A stretch of 8,260 bases of DNA from Caldifarciminota bacterium (GCA_903908785.1 CAIVTL010000457.1:1-8260); one strand, 5' to 3'; numbered from the stretch's first letter, positions 1 through 6,521 are shown. Notes: generated from the letters alone by a model not told the origin. Made by a program: numbers and translations.

Positions 1-942
1 CGCCATCCGGTTGCCGAGCGTAATCGTCCCGGTCTTGTCGAGCAGGACCACGTCCACGTCCCCAGCCGCCTCGATTGCGCGTCCGCTCAGGGCGATGATG
101 TTGTGCTGGAGCAAGCGGTCAGTGCCGGCGATGCCGATTGCGGGCAACAAGCCGCCGATAGTCGTCGGCATCAGGCAAACCAGCAACGAGATGAGAATCG
201 GGACCGTGGTGCTGACTCCCATGTACCCGGCAAACGCGGGTAGGGTGACGACTACCACGACGAACAGGACAGTGAGGCCGATGAGTAGGATTTCGAGCGC
301 GATTTCGTTCGGGGTCTTGTGGCGGCGGGCGCTTTCGACCATCTTTATCATATTGTCGAGGAAAGTCTCGCCGGGGTTGGCGGTGATTCTCACCTTGATG
401 GTACCGGACAGGACCCGGGACCCGCCGGTGACGCCGCTGCGGTCCCCGCCCGCCTCGCGAATGACCGGGGCCGACTCGCCGGTAATCGCCGATTCGTCAA
501 CGAGCGACGTGCCTTCGATGACCTCGCCGTCCCCGGAAATCACCTCGCCGTCCTTGAGCAGAATCACGTCGTCCTTGCGCAGCTTCGTCGCCGGGACTGG
601 TTCAGTGCTGCCGTCTTCACGCAGGACATGGGCCACGAGGTCGTGCCGGGACTTGCGCAGAGACTCGGCCCGGGCCGTGCCCTGCGCCTCGGCCAGGGCT
701 TCGGCGAAATTGGCGAAGATGACGGTGAACCAGAGCCACACGCTGACTTGCAGCACAAAGCCGACCCCGATGCCCCGGGCCGCGTCGATGCCGATGTAGG
801 CAGTGGTGACAATCGCCCCGAGCTCGACCGCGAGCATCACCGGGTTGCGCCAGAGCGAGACCGGGTTCAGCTTGCGCAGGGACTGAACCAGCGCGCGGAG
901 CAGGAGCCGGGGTTCGATCAGCGTTGCGGTTCGGCGTTCCAT
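1..942 (-). CDS. kdpB: KdpB, potassium-transporting P-type ATPase subunit B (N-terminal 314 residues; gene runs off left edge)
   Basis: This is the catalytic ATP-hydrolysing subunit of the KdpFABC high-affinity K+ pump in the inner membrane. I translated the minus strand from the ATG at 942, which gives 314 in-frame codons to the window edge, about 45% of the usual length of roughly 680-700. Visible in order are an N-terminal membrane region (about 33-85), the actuator-domain motif TGES at 154-157 inside DESAITGESAPV, the membrane motif CLMPTTIGGLLPAIG (256-270), and the phosphorylation motif DKTGT with the aspartate at residue 302, preceded by SGRAIEAAGDVDVVLL as is typical of KdpB. The start lies 12 nt downstream of the kdpA stop. 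Its ribosome binding site is weak (AAGAAG). The P-domain remainder, N-domain and C-terminal helices are outside the window, so intactness cannot be judged. Identification as KdpB rather than another P-type ATPase is firm because of CLMPTTIGGLL and the kdpA neighbour. Confidence 0.97.
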   Translation of the reverse strand, partial: MERRTATLIEPRLLLRALVQSLRKLNPVSLWRNPVMLAVELGAIVTTAYIGIDAARGIGVGFVLQVSVWLWFTVIFANFAEALAEAQGTARAESLRKSRHDLVAHVLREDGSTEPVPATKLRKDDVILLKDGEVISGDGEVIEGTSLVDESAITGESAPVIREAGGDRSGVTGGSRVLSGTIKVRITANPGETFLDNMIKMVESARRHKTPNEIALEILLIGLTVLFVVVVVTLPAFAGYMGVSTTVPILISLLVCLMPTTIGGLLPAIGIAGTDRLLQHNIIALSGRAIEAAGDVDVVLLDKTGTITLGNRMA

Positions 943-954
943 GTTCTTCTTTGG

Positions 955-2656
955 TTACAGCGGGCCGGTCCCGGTCAGCACCAGGTGTTCAAGCACGGGC
1001 CCGAGCGCGAACACCGGGAAGTACGTCAACGCGCCGACGACGATGATGACCGATACGAGCATGACGACGAAGAGTACGCCGGTCGTCGGAAACGTCGCGA
1101 TGCTCACCGGCACCCGCTTCTTGCGGGCAAGAGCGCCGGCAATGGCCAGGCCGGGCAGGATGGTCGCGAACCGGCCGACCAACATCACGACTCCGAGGGT
1201 CAGATTGTAGAACGGTGTGTCGGCGTTGAGGCCGGCAAGCGCCGAACCGTTGTTGCCCCCGGCGGAGAGGTACGCGTACAGTATTTCGGACAGGCCGTGG
1301 GCCGACGGGTTGGCAAGGCTGGCCCGGGCAGAGGGCACGATGACCGCAAGCGCCGCTCCGATGAGCAGGACCACGGGCGGCAGGAGCACGCCGATGACTG
1401 CCATCACCATCTCGAACGGCCCGAGTTTCTTGCCGAGGAACTCGGGCGTGCGGCCAATCATCAGTCCGGCGATGAACATCGTGAGGATGACGTAGAAGAG
1501 CATCGTCATCAGGCCGACGCCGACCCCGCCGAAGATGGCCTCGCCGATACCCATGTTGAACATGTACACGAGGCCGGTCAGGGGCGACGCGGCGTCATGC
1601 ATGCTGTTGACCGAGCCGTTGGAAGTGCAGGTAGTAGACTGGCCCCAGAGCACGGAGTTGACAAGGCCGAACCGGGTTTCCTTGCCGGCGAAGTTGGAGC
1701 CATGTTCGACCCCGAGGTGCCGCAGGGCCGGGTTGCCCGCCATTTCGGAGGCGAGCGCCATGCCCAGCCCGACCAGGAATAGAACCGCCATCGCGTAGAA
1801 GAGTGCGCGGCCCTGTTTCGGATTCCCGAGCATCTGTCCGAGCGTAAAGACCATGGCTACGGGTATCAGCATGATTGCCAGCAACTCAAGGAAGTTCGAG
1901 AGCCAGTTCGGGTTCTCGAACGGGTGCGCGGAATTGGCGTTGAAGAACCCGCCGCCGTTGGAGCCGAGTTGTTTGATGGCAATCTGCGAGGCGGCCGGGC
2001 CGACCGCGATGGTCTGGTTTGCGCCCTCAAGGGTCCGGACTGTCGTAGAGGGCTTCAGGGTTTGAACTACGCCCTGGGACGCCAGCAGCAGGGCAAAGGC
2101 GAACGAGAGGGGCAGGAGGACATAGATGATGCTGCGCGTCATGTCCGTCCAGAAGCTGCCGATGGTCCCGGTTTCCTTGCGGGCGAACCCGCGCGTCATG
2201 GCCAGCAGCGCGGCGATGCCCACACCCGCGGACACGAAGTTCTGGACCGCAAGGCCGAGCATCTGTGTCAGGTAGCTCATGGTGTACTCGCCGCCGTAGG
2301 ATTGCCAGTTGGTGTTGGTGACGAAGGAGATGGCGGTATTGACGGCGGTGTGCCAGCGGACGGCGGGTAGACCCAGCGGATTCAAAGGCAGGAGTCGCTG
2401 CAGTGCCTGCAGCAGGAACAACAGGACCAGGCCGGCGAGGGGTGAAGACAACAACTGAAGAGCCGTACTCGCGCGCCTGCATCTCCCGGTTCTCGTCCAC
2501 TCCGCAGAGACGGTAGACGAGTCTCTCCATCGGGCGCAGGACCCGGGTCAGGAAGACCCGCTCGCCGGTGAACACGCGGGCCATGTACCGGCCGAGCGGC
2601 ACTGCCAGGACAAGCAGAACCGACAGCCAGACGGCAATATACGGCGCCTGCCACAT
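955..2656 (-). CDS. kdpA: KdpA, potassium-binding subunit of the Kdp ATPase, with an apparent +1 frameshift near codon 72
   Basis: KdpA is the channel-like subunit that selects and binds K+ and passes it to KdpB. The N-terminal part reads from ATG 2656 (MWQAPYIAVWLSVLLVLAV...EMQAREYGSSVVVFT). The rest reads one frame over, from LAGLVLLFLLQ at 2439 to the stop at 955. Skipping one C joins them into 566 residues, close to the E. coli length of 557. All four K+ filter segments are present in joined numbering: TNTNWQSYGGE (113-123), SNGGGFFN (232-239), TSNGSVNSMHD (344-354) and GGNNGSALAGL (466-476). The conserved IAGLMIGRTPEFLGKK is at 395-410. The ATG is 15 nt after the ktrA stop with no clear Shine-Dalgarno sequence, which suggests translational coupling. 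Left uncorrected, the upstream frame runs on to 2027 as nonsense, and the downstream part could only start from a TTG at 2454. The extra base may be a sequencing error or a true inactivating mutation. Family assignment is certain; function depends on that base. Confidence 0.95.
2439..2442 (-). other. kdpA: Apparent frameshift site in kdpA (run of four G on the + strand, C on the coding strand)
   Basis: On the coding strand the local reading is TTC ACC C CTC GCC GGC. Frame 1 gives ...YGSSVVVFT, and one C must be skipped to continue as LAGLVLLFLLQALQRLLPLNP. The join lines up without a gap against the usual KdpA pattern (YAxxLLxFNLLGFLxLYLLxxLQ), as I recall it. That places the extra base in this homopolymer rather than elsewhere. 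The window cannot tell an assembly error from a real mutation. Confidence 0.85.
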
Positions 2657-2671
2657 TGCAGCGGTCTCGGT

Positions 2672-3325
2672 CTACAGCGTGAGCTTGCTCAGGTCGGCGT
2701 ACCGGCCGATGACGGTGATTACCGAGTCGGGTTGGAACTGGTAATCGGGCGGGGGCAGGATGCGCATCTGGTTGGAGAGGACGTCCTTCACGGCAATCAC
2801 GAGGATGCCGTGCTTGGAGGGCAGGTGGAGTTGTTTGAGGGTCTTGCCGATGAATGAGTCGGGCGTGGCTACGTCGATGATGCTGTATTCGGGCGAGAGA
2901 GCGATGTAGTCGAGGACCGCGGTGGCGGCGCTGAGCTTTTCCGCAACCATGATAGCGGCGTCGCGTTCCGGGTAGATGACCTCGGACGCGCCGATAGATT
3001 CGAGAATCCGACCGTGGTCCTCTCCGGCGGCTTTGGCGATTACGCGTTTGATTCCGAGTCCCTTGAGGTGGAGCACGGAGAGCAGGCTGGCCTCGATGGA
3101 GTCGCCGAGGCTGACTATGACCGCGTCCACCGAGGTGGATACGAGGTCGTCAAGCACGGTCTTGTCCCGGGCATCGCCGACTACGGCCTGGGTGACGCGG
3201 TCTTTGATGGACTCAATCCGCGCCTCGTCCGAGTCAATCGCGAGGACCTCGTGGCCGATTTGTGCCAGCCGCGTCGCGACGCTGAATCCGAAATTGCCGA
3301 GCCCGATAACCACGAATTGCTTCAT
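2672..3325 (-). CDS. ktrA: KtrA/TrkA-type potassium channel gating subunit (RCK_N + RCK_C)
   Basis: This is the cytoplasmic regulatory subunit that assembles as a ring under the KtrB channel and gates it in response to bound nucleotide (NAD(H)/ATP/ADP in the family; c-di-AMP via RCK_C in some members). The 217 residues match the KtrA single-RCK length (about 220) rather than the duplicated TrkA (about 458). The Rossmann start MKQFVVIGLGNFGFSVA carries GxGxxG (G8, G10, G13) and the acidic residue ending beta-2 is D31 (LAIDSDEAR). VIAKAAGEDHGRIL and VIYPERDAA follow, and RCK_C spans about 135-217. A strong ribosome binding site (GGAGGT at 3331-3336, 5 nt spacing) fixes the ATG at 3325. The gene sits 15 nt after ktrB and 15 nt before kdpA, inside one apparent operon. 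No truncation or odd composition is visible. Ktr rather than Trk is favoured by length and by the KtrB-like partner. Confidence 0.95.
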   Translation of the reverse strand: MKQFVVIGLGNFGFSVATRLAQIGHEVLAIDSDEARIESIKDRVTQAVVGDARDKTVLDDLVSTSVDAVIVSLGDSIEASLLSVLHLKGLGIKRVIAKAAGEDHGRILESIGASEVIYPERDAAIMVAEKLSAATAVLDYIALSPEYSIIDVATPDSFIGKTLKQLHLPSKHGILVIAVKDVLSNQMRILPPPDYQFQPDSVITVIGRYADLSKLTL

Positions 3326-3330
3326 TCTCT

Positions 3331-3336
3331 ACCTCC
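3331..3336 (-). promoter_or_regulatory. Strong Shine-Dalgarno of ktrA
   Basis: GGAGGT on the minus strand lies 5 nt before ATG 3325. It is the only strong ribosome binding site in the four-gene potassium block, so KtrA may be translated more efficiently than its neighbours. Confidence 0.8.
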
Positions 3337-3340
3337 AGAG

Positions 3341-4684
3341 TTAGCCAACGTAAACTTCATCTTCGGCGTAGTGGTGGGGTGGTGACTCGCGCTTGCCGAT
3401 GAGCGAGAAGCCGATTGCCAGAGGCCCGAGCCGGCCGTAGAACATCGTGGCCGACAGCAGGGCTCGGCTGAGTGTCGAGAGCTTGGTGGTGATGCCGGTT
3501 GAGAGCCCGACGTTGCCGAATGCCGAGATGACTTCCAGGGCAATCTGCTCGAACCGCATCGGCTCGATGGCAAGCATGATGCCGACGACGACCGTGACCC
3601 AAAGGATTGCCGCCAGAGTGAGGCTGAACGCGCTGTGGAGAATGCGGGGCGGGAGGCGGCGGCGGAACATGGTGATGTTTTCCCGGCCGCGCAAGAGCGC
3701 CCACAGTCCGGCCATCATGATGCCGAACGTGGTGGTTTTGATGCCGCCGCCGGTGGAGTTCGGCGAAGCGCCGATGAACATCAGGACCATCAGCATGAAC
3801 AGGGCGGGCAGGCCGTAGGCGCCGATGTCAACCGAGTTGAACCCGGTCGTGGTTTCGGCGCTGATGGACTGGAACGTCGCGGTCAGGATTCGTTCGCCGA
3901 CCCCCGGTCCGGGCCGGTGCCACTCGGTGATAAGGATGACGAGCGAGCCCAGGAGCACGATTGCACCGGTGACTGTGAGCGCGAGCTTGGAATGGGTGGT
4001 CAGAACGCGTGGATAGACGCCCCGGACGATTCGCTTGCTCACTCGGGCAATGTCGTAGAGCACGAAGAAACCGATGCCGCCCGCGAGTTCGACGATGTTG
4101 AGTACGAGGTTGGGAAACAGCGCGCCGTGGTAGCGGACCATGTTGTCGGTCCACACGGACATGCCGGCAGTGCAGAACGCATTTATGGAATGATAGATAG
4201 CCGGATAAATGGACGCGGCCAGCCCCATGGTGGGAAGCGAGTGGAGCACCAGCAGGAGCGCGCCCAGCGATTCAATGACGAGGGTCGAGACGAGGATGAC
4301 CCGGGTGAACTTCACCATGTCGAGCCAGGTGGGCCGGGCCATTGACTCGCGCAGGACCATGCGGGTGCCGATGGTGAGTTTGCCGCCGAGCAGGCCGATG
4401 ACTATCAGCGGCAGGAAACACATGTAGCCGATGCCGCCAATCTGGACTACGACGAGCATGACGAGCTGGCCGAAGAGCGTGTAGTCCTTGCCGATGTCGG
4501 CCACCACCAGCCCGGTGGTGGAGATGGCGGACGATGTCATGAACACGCAGTCGATGAAGGGCTGGAACACGTGCTTCGTCGAACTGAAAGGCATGGCCAG
4601 GAGGACCGCGCTGACCAGGACAATCAGGGCGAATCCAGTGACCAGTATCTGGATTGGCGTGGCGGCTTTCAGTATCTTGGGCAT
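3341..4684 (-). CDS. ktrB: KtrB/TrkH-family potassium (or Na+-coupled K+) channel subunit
   Basis: This is the inner-membrane K+-conducting subunit of a Ktr system. At 447 residues it matches KtrB (about 445) and is shorter than typical TrkH (about 480). The four-fold M1-P-M2 architecture is visible through its filter loops: STTGL (55-59, G58), CTAGMS (171-176, G174), TTTGFN (278-283, G281) and FGNVGLS (389-395, G393). The intramembrane gating-loop region GASPNSTGGGIKTTTFG lies at 305-321. The C-terminus has GRLGPLAIGFSLIGKRE and ends AEDEVYVG, as KtrB proteins commonly do. An in-frame TGA lies seven codons upstream (4703-4705), so ATG 4684 is the first possible start, although no Shine-Dalgarno sequence is seen. 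It is the first gene of the potassium block and is followed by ktrA after 15 nt. Cation coupling cannot be read from sequence alone. Confidence 0.95.
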   Translation of the reverse strand: MPKILKAATPIQILVTGFALIVLVSAVLLAMPFSSTKHVFQPFIDCVFMTSSAISTTGLVVADIGKDYTLFGQLVMLVVVQIGGIGYMCFLPLIVIGLLGGKLTIGTRMVLRESMARPTWLDMVKFTRVILVSTLVIESLGALLLVLHSLPTMGLAASIYPAIYHSINAFCTAGMSVWTDNMVRYHGALFPNLVLNIVELAGGIGFFVLYDIARVSKRIVRGVYPRVLTTHSKLALTVTGAIVLLGSLVILITEWHRPGPGVGERILTATFQSISAETTTGFNSVDIGAYGLPALFMLMVLMFIGASPNSTGGGIKTTTFGIMMAGLWALLRGRENITMFRRRLPPRILHSAFSLTLAAILWVTVVVGIMLAIEPMRFEQIALEVISAFGNVGLSTGITTKLSTLSRALLSATMFYGRLGPLAIGFSLIGKRESPPHHYAEDEVYVG

Positions 4685-4850
4685 GGTTGTGGGCCTGGGG
4701 CCTCAGGGCCGGGCACGGCGACGTACCAGCGCTGGCCGGCCGGAAGAGGAGGGCCGGGGATGACGCACCAAGTCCAATAGAGAGCAATAGTGAACCCGTA
4801 GCCTTCGCATGTTGTTGTGGGGGTCTATTTCTTGGCGGACATGGTAATTG
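4685..4850 (-). promoter_or_regulatory. Long untranslated leader of ktrB (about 165 nt)
   Basis: This is the region between the predicted transcription start and ATG 4684. It holds no credible ORF on the minus strand. A perfect 10-bp palindrome CCAGCGCTGG lies within it, and the hairpin at 4691-4710 is near its end. I looked for the c-di-AMP (ydaO-type) riboswitch, which often precedes ktr genes, and could not match its conserved motifs by eye. The leader may still carry a structured element. Confidence 0.4.
4691..4710 (-). promoter_or_regulatory. Near-palindrome immediately upstream of the ktrB start
   Basis: The 20-nt segment matches its own reverse complement at 16 of 20 positions and ends 6 nt before ATG 4684. 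In the mRNA, GGCCCTG could pair with CAGGCCC (6 of 7 pairs) around a 6-nt loop. No Shine-Dalgarno sequence is visible here, so such a hairpin could affect initiation. The GC-rich context makes chance plausible. Confidence 0.35.
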
Positions 4851-4859
4851 GCGGTAATT
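4843..4859. repeat. Direct repeat GGTAATT-ggc-GGTAATT at the operon promoter (possible operator)
   Basis: Two identical 7-bp copies (4843-4849 and 4853-4859 on the + strand) are offset by 10 bp, about one helical turn. One copy overlaps the -10 box and the other the predicted start site. The geometry would suit a regulator bound on one DNA face. No known operator matches from memory. Confidence 0.4.
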
Positions 4860-4884
4860 ATCGGCCGGGCCGGCTGGATGTCAA
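4857..4884 (-). promoter_or_regulatory. Predicted sigma70-type promoter of the ktrB-ktrA-kdpA-kdpB operon
   Basis: On the minus strand the consensus -35 TTGACA (4879-4884) is followed by a 16-nt GC-rich spacer and GATAAT (4857-4862, 5 of 6 to TATAAT). Transcription would begin near 4850, leaving a leader of about 165 nt before ktrB. It is the best promoter match I found in the window and faces the potassium genes. Confidence 0.7.
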
Positions 4885-5056
4885 GTTAGTGACAGTCGAA
4901 AGAAAAGCTCGAATGACGAAGCACAAATGACGATTGAAGTCCGAATTGCGATTGGCTCTGAGAACGCGCAGGGCCCGACGTTCGGATTCCTCGATTATTC
5001 GGACTTCGGGCTTGATTCGGGTTTCGAGCTTCGGAATTCGGACTTGCTCCCTCGGG
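4885..5056. repeat. TTCGG-rich degenerate intergenic repeat segment with inverted ends
   Basis: This gap lies between the MFS gene stop and the potassium-operon promoter and has no gene. TTCGG occurs at 4981, 4998, 5005, 5016, 5030 and 5037. AAGTCCGAATT (4937-4947) is exactly inverted as AATTCGGACTT (5035-5045), with a further 10-bp copy at 4997-5006. Near the left end, CGAATGACGAAG and AAATGACGATTG resemble each other. The AT-rich words and patchwork texture differ from the coding sequence on both sides. It may be an old or degenerate non-coding repeat element; no transposase or target duplication is seen. Confidence 0.6.
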
Positions 5057-6199
5057 TCAAAGGACGATGGCGAGGCCGACGGCGGCGGCGAGGCCGAGGC
5101 AGCCGCCGAACCAGAATGGGGCGGACGGGCCGAGCAGGCTCCAGAGAGCGCCGGCAAGCAGGGACGCGGGCAGCAGCCCGATGCCGGTCAGGGTTGAATG
5201 GAGGCCGACGAATGTCCCGCACTGTTCCGGCGGCGCGACGTCGGCGACCAGGGCCTTCTCCAGCCCTTCGTTCAGGGCCGAGTAGACGCCGTAGAGCGCG
5301 AAGAGGAGCCAGACCAACGCGGGCTTGTGCGTCAGGGCAAACCCGATGTAGACCAAACCGTACAAGGCGTAGCCGGCCACGAGCAGGTGCTTGCGGCCGA
5401 TGCGGTCGGACAGGTGGCCGAACGGGTAGGAGAGAATGCTATAGACCGTGTTGTACAGCAGGTAGGCGGCGAGCACTGCCAGTATCGACATGCCGACGTT
5501 CTTTGCCCGGAGCAGCAGGAACTGGTTGGATGAGTTGCCCAGCGCGAAGAGCGTGATGACGAACAGGAACCACTTGAGTTTCGCGGGCAGGGCCTTCCAT
5601 GAGAGGCGCGGCAGTTCCCGCACCTTGCCGTCTCTCTTGCGTTCGCGGATGAACAGGAGTGCGGCGACCCCGAGTACGGCCGGGATGAGTGAGAAAAGGA
5701 AGATGCGCTGGTAGTCGTGGGGTACGATACTGCGGCCGAGGCGACTGACCAGCCACATGGCGATGGCGACCCCGGCAGCCGCGCCGAGACTGTCCATAGC
5801 TCGGTGCAGGCCGAACGCCTTGCCGCGCCTGCCCTCGGGTACGGAGTCGGCAATCAAGGCGTCGCGCGGGGCAGTCCGGATGCCCTTGCCCAGCCGATCA
5901 ACCATGCGGCCGGCAAAGACCAGTCCCCAGCCCTGCGAGACGTAGAGCAGCACCTTGCCGATGGTTGAGCCCGCATACCCGACAATCGCAACCGGCTTGC
6001 GCCGTCGGAGCTTGTCAGAGAAGCGCCCTGAGAAGACCTTGAGCAGGGATGCCGTGGATTCGGCGAAGCCTTCGATGACGCCAAGGATTGCAGGTGGAGC
6101 GCCCAGCGCGGCCAGGTAGAGCGGGATGAGCGGATAGACCATCTCCGACGAGATGTCGGTCAACATGCTCGCGATGCCGGTGATGATGACGTTGAACAT
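5057..6199 (-). CDS. Major facilitator superfamily (MFS) transporter, substrate unknown
   Basis: The 380-residue protein has the roughly 12 hydrophobic segments expected of an MFS secondary transporter in the inner membrane. The loop 2-3 motif A is GRFSDKLRRRK (58-68), and its repeat in the second half is GHLSDRIGRK (261-270). The segments DISSEMVYPLIPLYL (15-29), GVIEGFAESTASLLKVFSG (40-58) and RMVDRLGKGIRTAPRDALIAD (98-118) resemble a common but uncharacterised bacterial MFS group, as I remember it. The central loop (about 184-207) is charged. An in-frame TAG lies five codons upstream (6212-6214), so ATG 6199 is the first start. It has no Shine-Dalgarno sequence, and the predicted promoter lies only 9 nt upstream, pointing to a leaderless mRNA. 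The gene is on the same strand as the potassium block but 372 nt away with an intervening promoter, so it is probably a separate unit. Drug, sugar or metabolite export cannot be decided. Confidence 0.9.
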   Translation of the reverse strand: MFNVIITGIASMLTDISSEMVYPLIPLYLAALGAPPAILGVIEGFAESTASLLKVFSGRFSDKLRRRKPVAIVGYAGSTIGKVLLYVSQGWGLVFAGRMVDRLGKGIRTAPRDALIADSVPEGRRGKAFGLHRAMDSLGAAAGVAIAMWLVSRLGRSIVPHDYQRIFLFSLIPAVLGVAALLFIRERKRDGKVRELPRLSWKALPAKLKWFLFVITLFALGNSSNQFLLLRAKNVGMSILAVLAAYLLYNTVYSILSYPFGHLSDRIGRKHLLVAGYALYGLVYIGFALTHKPALVWLLFALYGVYSALNEGLEKALVADVAPPEQCGTFVGLHSTLTGIGLLPASLLAGALWSLLGPSAPFWFGGCLGLAAAVGLAIVL

Positions 6200-6208
6200 C
6201 AGTGCAGG

Positions 6209-6236
6209 AGTCTAGAGTTGCCGACCCCGAAGTCAA
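6209..6236 (-). promoter_or_regulatory. Predicted promoter of the MFS transporter
   Basis: On the minus strand, TTGACT (6231-6236) and TAGACT (6209-6214) are separated by 16 nt. The -10 is weak (4 of 6). Transcription would start about 2 nt before ATG 6199, which fits the missing Shine-Dalgarno sequence. Confidence 0.45.
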
Positions 6237-6268
6237 GTCACCGTGCGGGCGCGAATCCGGGATTGAAC

Positions 6269-6293
6269 CGCCAAGGACGCCATGAACGCCAAG
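6269..6293. repeat. Period-9 tandem repeat (CGCCAAGGA units)
   Basis: CGCCAAGGA, CGCCATGAA and CGCCAAG stand head to tail in non-coding sequence. Similar CGCCAAGGACGCC text recurs in intergenic DNA of several uncultured bacterial groups, in my recollection. Copy number here is too small to assign any function. Confidence 0.5.
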
Positions 6294-6326
6294 TCCCGGA
6301 CAGGACAACTGTCGGCGATGCGAAGT

Positions 6327-6387
6327 GTCACCCTGCGAGAAGCGAAGGGTCTTCGGGCCGACGATTCTTCGCTGGGCTCAGAATGAC
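6327..6387. repeat. Degenerate inverted repeat (GTCA...TGAC ends)
   Basis: The arms are 6327-6350 and 6364-6387, 24 nt each with a 13-nt loop. Sixteen of 24 positions are complementary, including the outer GTCA/TGAC and an inner AGCGAAG/CTTCGCT block. Several mismatches become G-U pairs in RNA. It looks like a decayed copy of the TCATTCTGAG...CTCAGAATGA type of palindromic intergenic element. No gene lies within it. Confidence 0.55.
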
Positions 6388-6415
6388 AAGGGAGAACAAG
6401 CGGGCGGGTTCCGCT

Positions 6416-6450
6416 ACTGGTGACTGGCGACTGGACACTGGTAACTCGCG
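6416..6450 (+). repeat. Period-7 tandem repeat (ACTGGNN, five units)
   Basis: The units are ACTGGTG, ACTGGCG, ACTGGAC, ACTGGTA and a degenerate ACTCGCG. They lie in the non-coding part of the divergent intergenic region, just before the lipoprotein promoter. Only the last two bases vary among the first four units. Confidence 0.65.
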
Positions 6451-6465
6451 GCGACGCGAGCAGGG

Positions 6466-6493
6466 TTGACGGGCGCGGGGCAGGAGGTATCAT
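6466..6493 (+). promoter_or_regulatory. Predicted promoter of the HEAT-repeat lipoprotein
   Basis: TTGACG (6466-6471) and TATCAT (6488-6493), each 5 of 6 to consensus, are separated by 16 nt. The start site would be near 6500, giving a leader of about 22 nt to ATG 6522. That leader contains the AAGGAG ribosome binding site at 6507-6512. Confidence 0.6.
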
Positions 6494-6521
6494 AAGGAGA
6501 ATGTCAAAGGAGAAAGTCAGA

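Noticed and set aside
319..1782. Long plus-strand open frame (487 codons) opposite kdpA and kdpB
   Set aside because: It is antisense to two clearly conserved genes, and its product is rich in D, E, H, R and G without any domain, typical of a GC-rich shadow frame.
2437..2446. Programmed +1 frameshift in kdpA
   Set aside because: No stop codon, rare-codon pause or downstream stimulator is evident at the site, and no kdpA is known to me to use recoding. A sequencing or mutational insertion is simpler.
3635..4345. Plus-strand open frame (236 codons) opposite ktrB
   Set aside because: It has the same low-complexity charged composition and lies antisense to conserved channel filter motifs.
4685..4850. 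c-di-AMP (ydaO-type) riboswitch upstream of ktrB
   Set aside because: Context suggested it, but the conserved motifs I know are not visible; kept only as an unclassified leader.
4937..5045. Rho-independent terminator for the MFS gene
   Set aside because: The inverted arms are about 87 nt apart and not followed by a T run, so an ordinary terminator hairpin is not supported.
6416..6450. CRISPR-like array
   Set aside because: Units of 7 nt with no unique spacers and no cas genes; this is a simple tandem repeat.
6420..6521. GTG 6420 or ATG 6501 as start of the lipoprotein
   Set aside because: The GTG lies in the ACTGGNN repeat, upstream of the promoter. ATG 6501 has a badly spaced ribosome binding site and gives a longer n-region. 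ATG 6522 fits better, though 6501 is not excluded.
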